From JBHAEC01 sp041855385 (GTDB lineage: Bacteria; Bacillota; Negativicutes; Veillonellales; Veillonellaceae): a DNA stretch of 6,022 bases. Under the pieces are notes generated by a model. That model had not been told where the DNA came from and did no database searches. It saw only the letters and a list, made by a program, of their open reading frames with translations. Positions within the stretch are counted from its first letter, which is position 1, and every line of letters begins with the position of its first letter. The position numbers were made by a program, and so were the translations under genes. The stretch spans positions 1 to 6,022 of the forward strand of contig JBHAEC010000111.1 in the NCBI GenBank assembly GCA_041855385.1, written 5' to 3'. Below are positions 5,792-6,022 of the stretch, piece after piece.

Positions 5792-5821
5792 AAGCATTTT
5801 TATATGATAAATTGTGAGTTT

Positions 5822-5850
5822 ATTATAACAAAATCTTTTTTGTAAGTATA
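5822..5850 (-). promoter_or_regulatory. Promoter of the oxidoreductase gene
   Basis: On the minus strand a perfect TATAAT (plus-strand 5822-5827) is preceded at 17 bp by TATACT (plus-strand 5845-5850), a weak three-of-six -35. The transcript would start near 5815, giving a leader of about 36 nt with the ribosome binding site. The flanks are very AT-rich, which may compensate for the poor -35. Confidence 0.6.
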
Positions 5851-5928
5851 TAGAAAAAAATCGATAAAAAGAAATAAATAGAATAAGATTAAATCAATAA
5901 ACCATAAGTATAATCAAATATTTCGTTG

Positions 5929-5939
5929 TAAATGAGAAT
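5929..5939 (+). repeat. 11-bp direct repeat, copy 1
   Basis: TAAATGAGAAT occurs here and again at 5995-6005, 66 bp apart start to start, in otherwise low-complexity AT-rich DNA. The core TGAGAAT resembles half of a Fur-family operator, but the matching inverted half is not present. Confidence 0.45.
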
Positions 5940-5990
5940 GAGGAAATAGCTTATATAAAGGTAAATTTAAAATATTAAATAAATTTTCGC

Positions 5991-6019
5991 TGGATAAATG
6001 AGAATAAACATAGTATAAT
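5991..6019 (+). promoter_or_regulatory. Rightward promoter for a gene beyond the window
   Basis: TGGATA (5991-5996, four of six matches to the -35 consensus) and a perfect TATAAT (6014-6019) are separated by exactly 17 bp. It points right, away from the oxidoreductase, so a divergent gene probably starts just outside the window. The spacer carries most of the second TAAATGAGAAT repeat, so a regulator bound there would block polymerase. Confidence 0.6.
5995..6005 (+). repeat. 11-bp direct repeat, copy 2, within promoter spacer
   Basis: This is the second TAAATGAGAAT. It overlaps the last two bases of the -35 box and fills the first half of the spacer of the rightward promoter, a typical position for a repressor operator. 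Whether it is one is inference. Confidence 0.45.
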
Positions 6020-6022
6020 AAC

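Noticed and set aside
5502..5807. 101-aa open frame on the plus strand opposite the oxidoreductase start
   Set aside because: It is antisense to the conserved FAD-binding and redox cysteine region and would read through the oxidoreductase ribosome binding site. It shows no recognisable domain.
5819..5835. PerR-like operator at the oxidoreductase promoter
   Set aside because: One half, TTATAAT, is present because it contains the -10 box, but the second half of the palindrome does not match.
5909..5914. Additional plus-strand TATAAT
   Set aside because: No acceptable -35 box exists at 16-18 bp spacing, and the surrounding sequence is so AT-rich that isolated matches are uninformative.
5963..5986. 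AAATTTA/TAAATTT inverted repeat
   Set aside because: It is pure A/T in a region dominated by A/T, so the match is expected by chance and the stem would be weak.

Overview
The window looks like chromosomal DNA of a diderm (outer-membrane-bearing) Firmicute, most likely a Negativicute such as Veillonella, Dialister, Megasphaera or Selenomonas; I cannot fix the genus. The evidence is a mix of traits. Ribosome binding sites are near-perfect Firmicute AGGAGG-type, and promoters have TATAAT boxes in AT-rich spacers. Yet one gene encodes an OstA/LptD-like lipopolysaccharide export protein, which only makes sense in a cell with an outer membrane. There are no mobile elements, CRISPR arrays, tRNA or rRNA genes.

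Layout: (1) Positions 1-176 hold a strong, probably bidirectional hairpin terminator (29-88) closing an upstream unit, then an extended -10 promoter (134-142). (2) Positions 177-4197 are a four-gene, same-strand cluster: a 144-aa exported protein of unknown function, a 379-aa exported protein with degenerate N-terminal repeats and a beta-rich core, a 473-aa LptA/OstA-LptD-like protein, and GalU (UTP-glucose-1-phosphate uridylyltransferase). A second possible promoter and a stable non-terminator hairpin lie between genes 1 and 2. The three downstream genes are spaced by only 36 and 23 nt, so they are probably co-transcribed. (3) A compact bidirectional terminator (4209-4234) separates galU from a convergent minus-strand gene. 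(4) Positions 4259-5779 (minus) encode a flavin disulfide oxidoreductase that, from memory of the families, resembles mycothione reductase more than classical lipoamide dehydrogenase. (5) Positions 5780-6022 are a very AT-rich divergent intergenic region with a promoter for the oxidoreductase and, at the window edge, a rightward promoter for a gene outside the window, overlapped by one copy of an 11-bp direct repeat.

How the genes fit together: GalU makes UDP-glucose for lipopolysaccharide or other surface glycans. The LptD-like protein would help move lipopolysaccharide to or into the outer membrane. The two unknown exported proteins travel with them and are candidates for envelope accessory factors. 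All three exported proteins lack cysteine entirely. The oxidoreductase is a separate transcription unit for cytoplasmic thiol or disulfide redox work and has no obvious functional link to the cluster.
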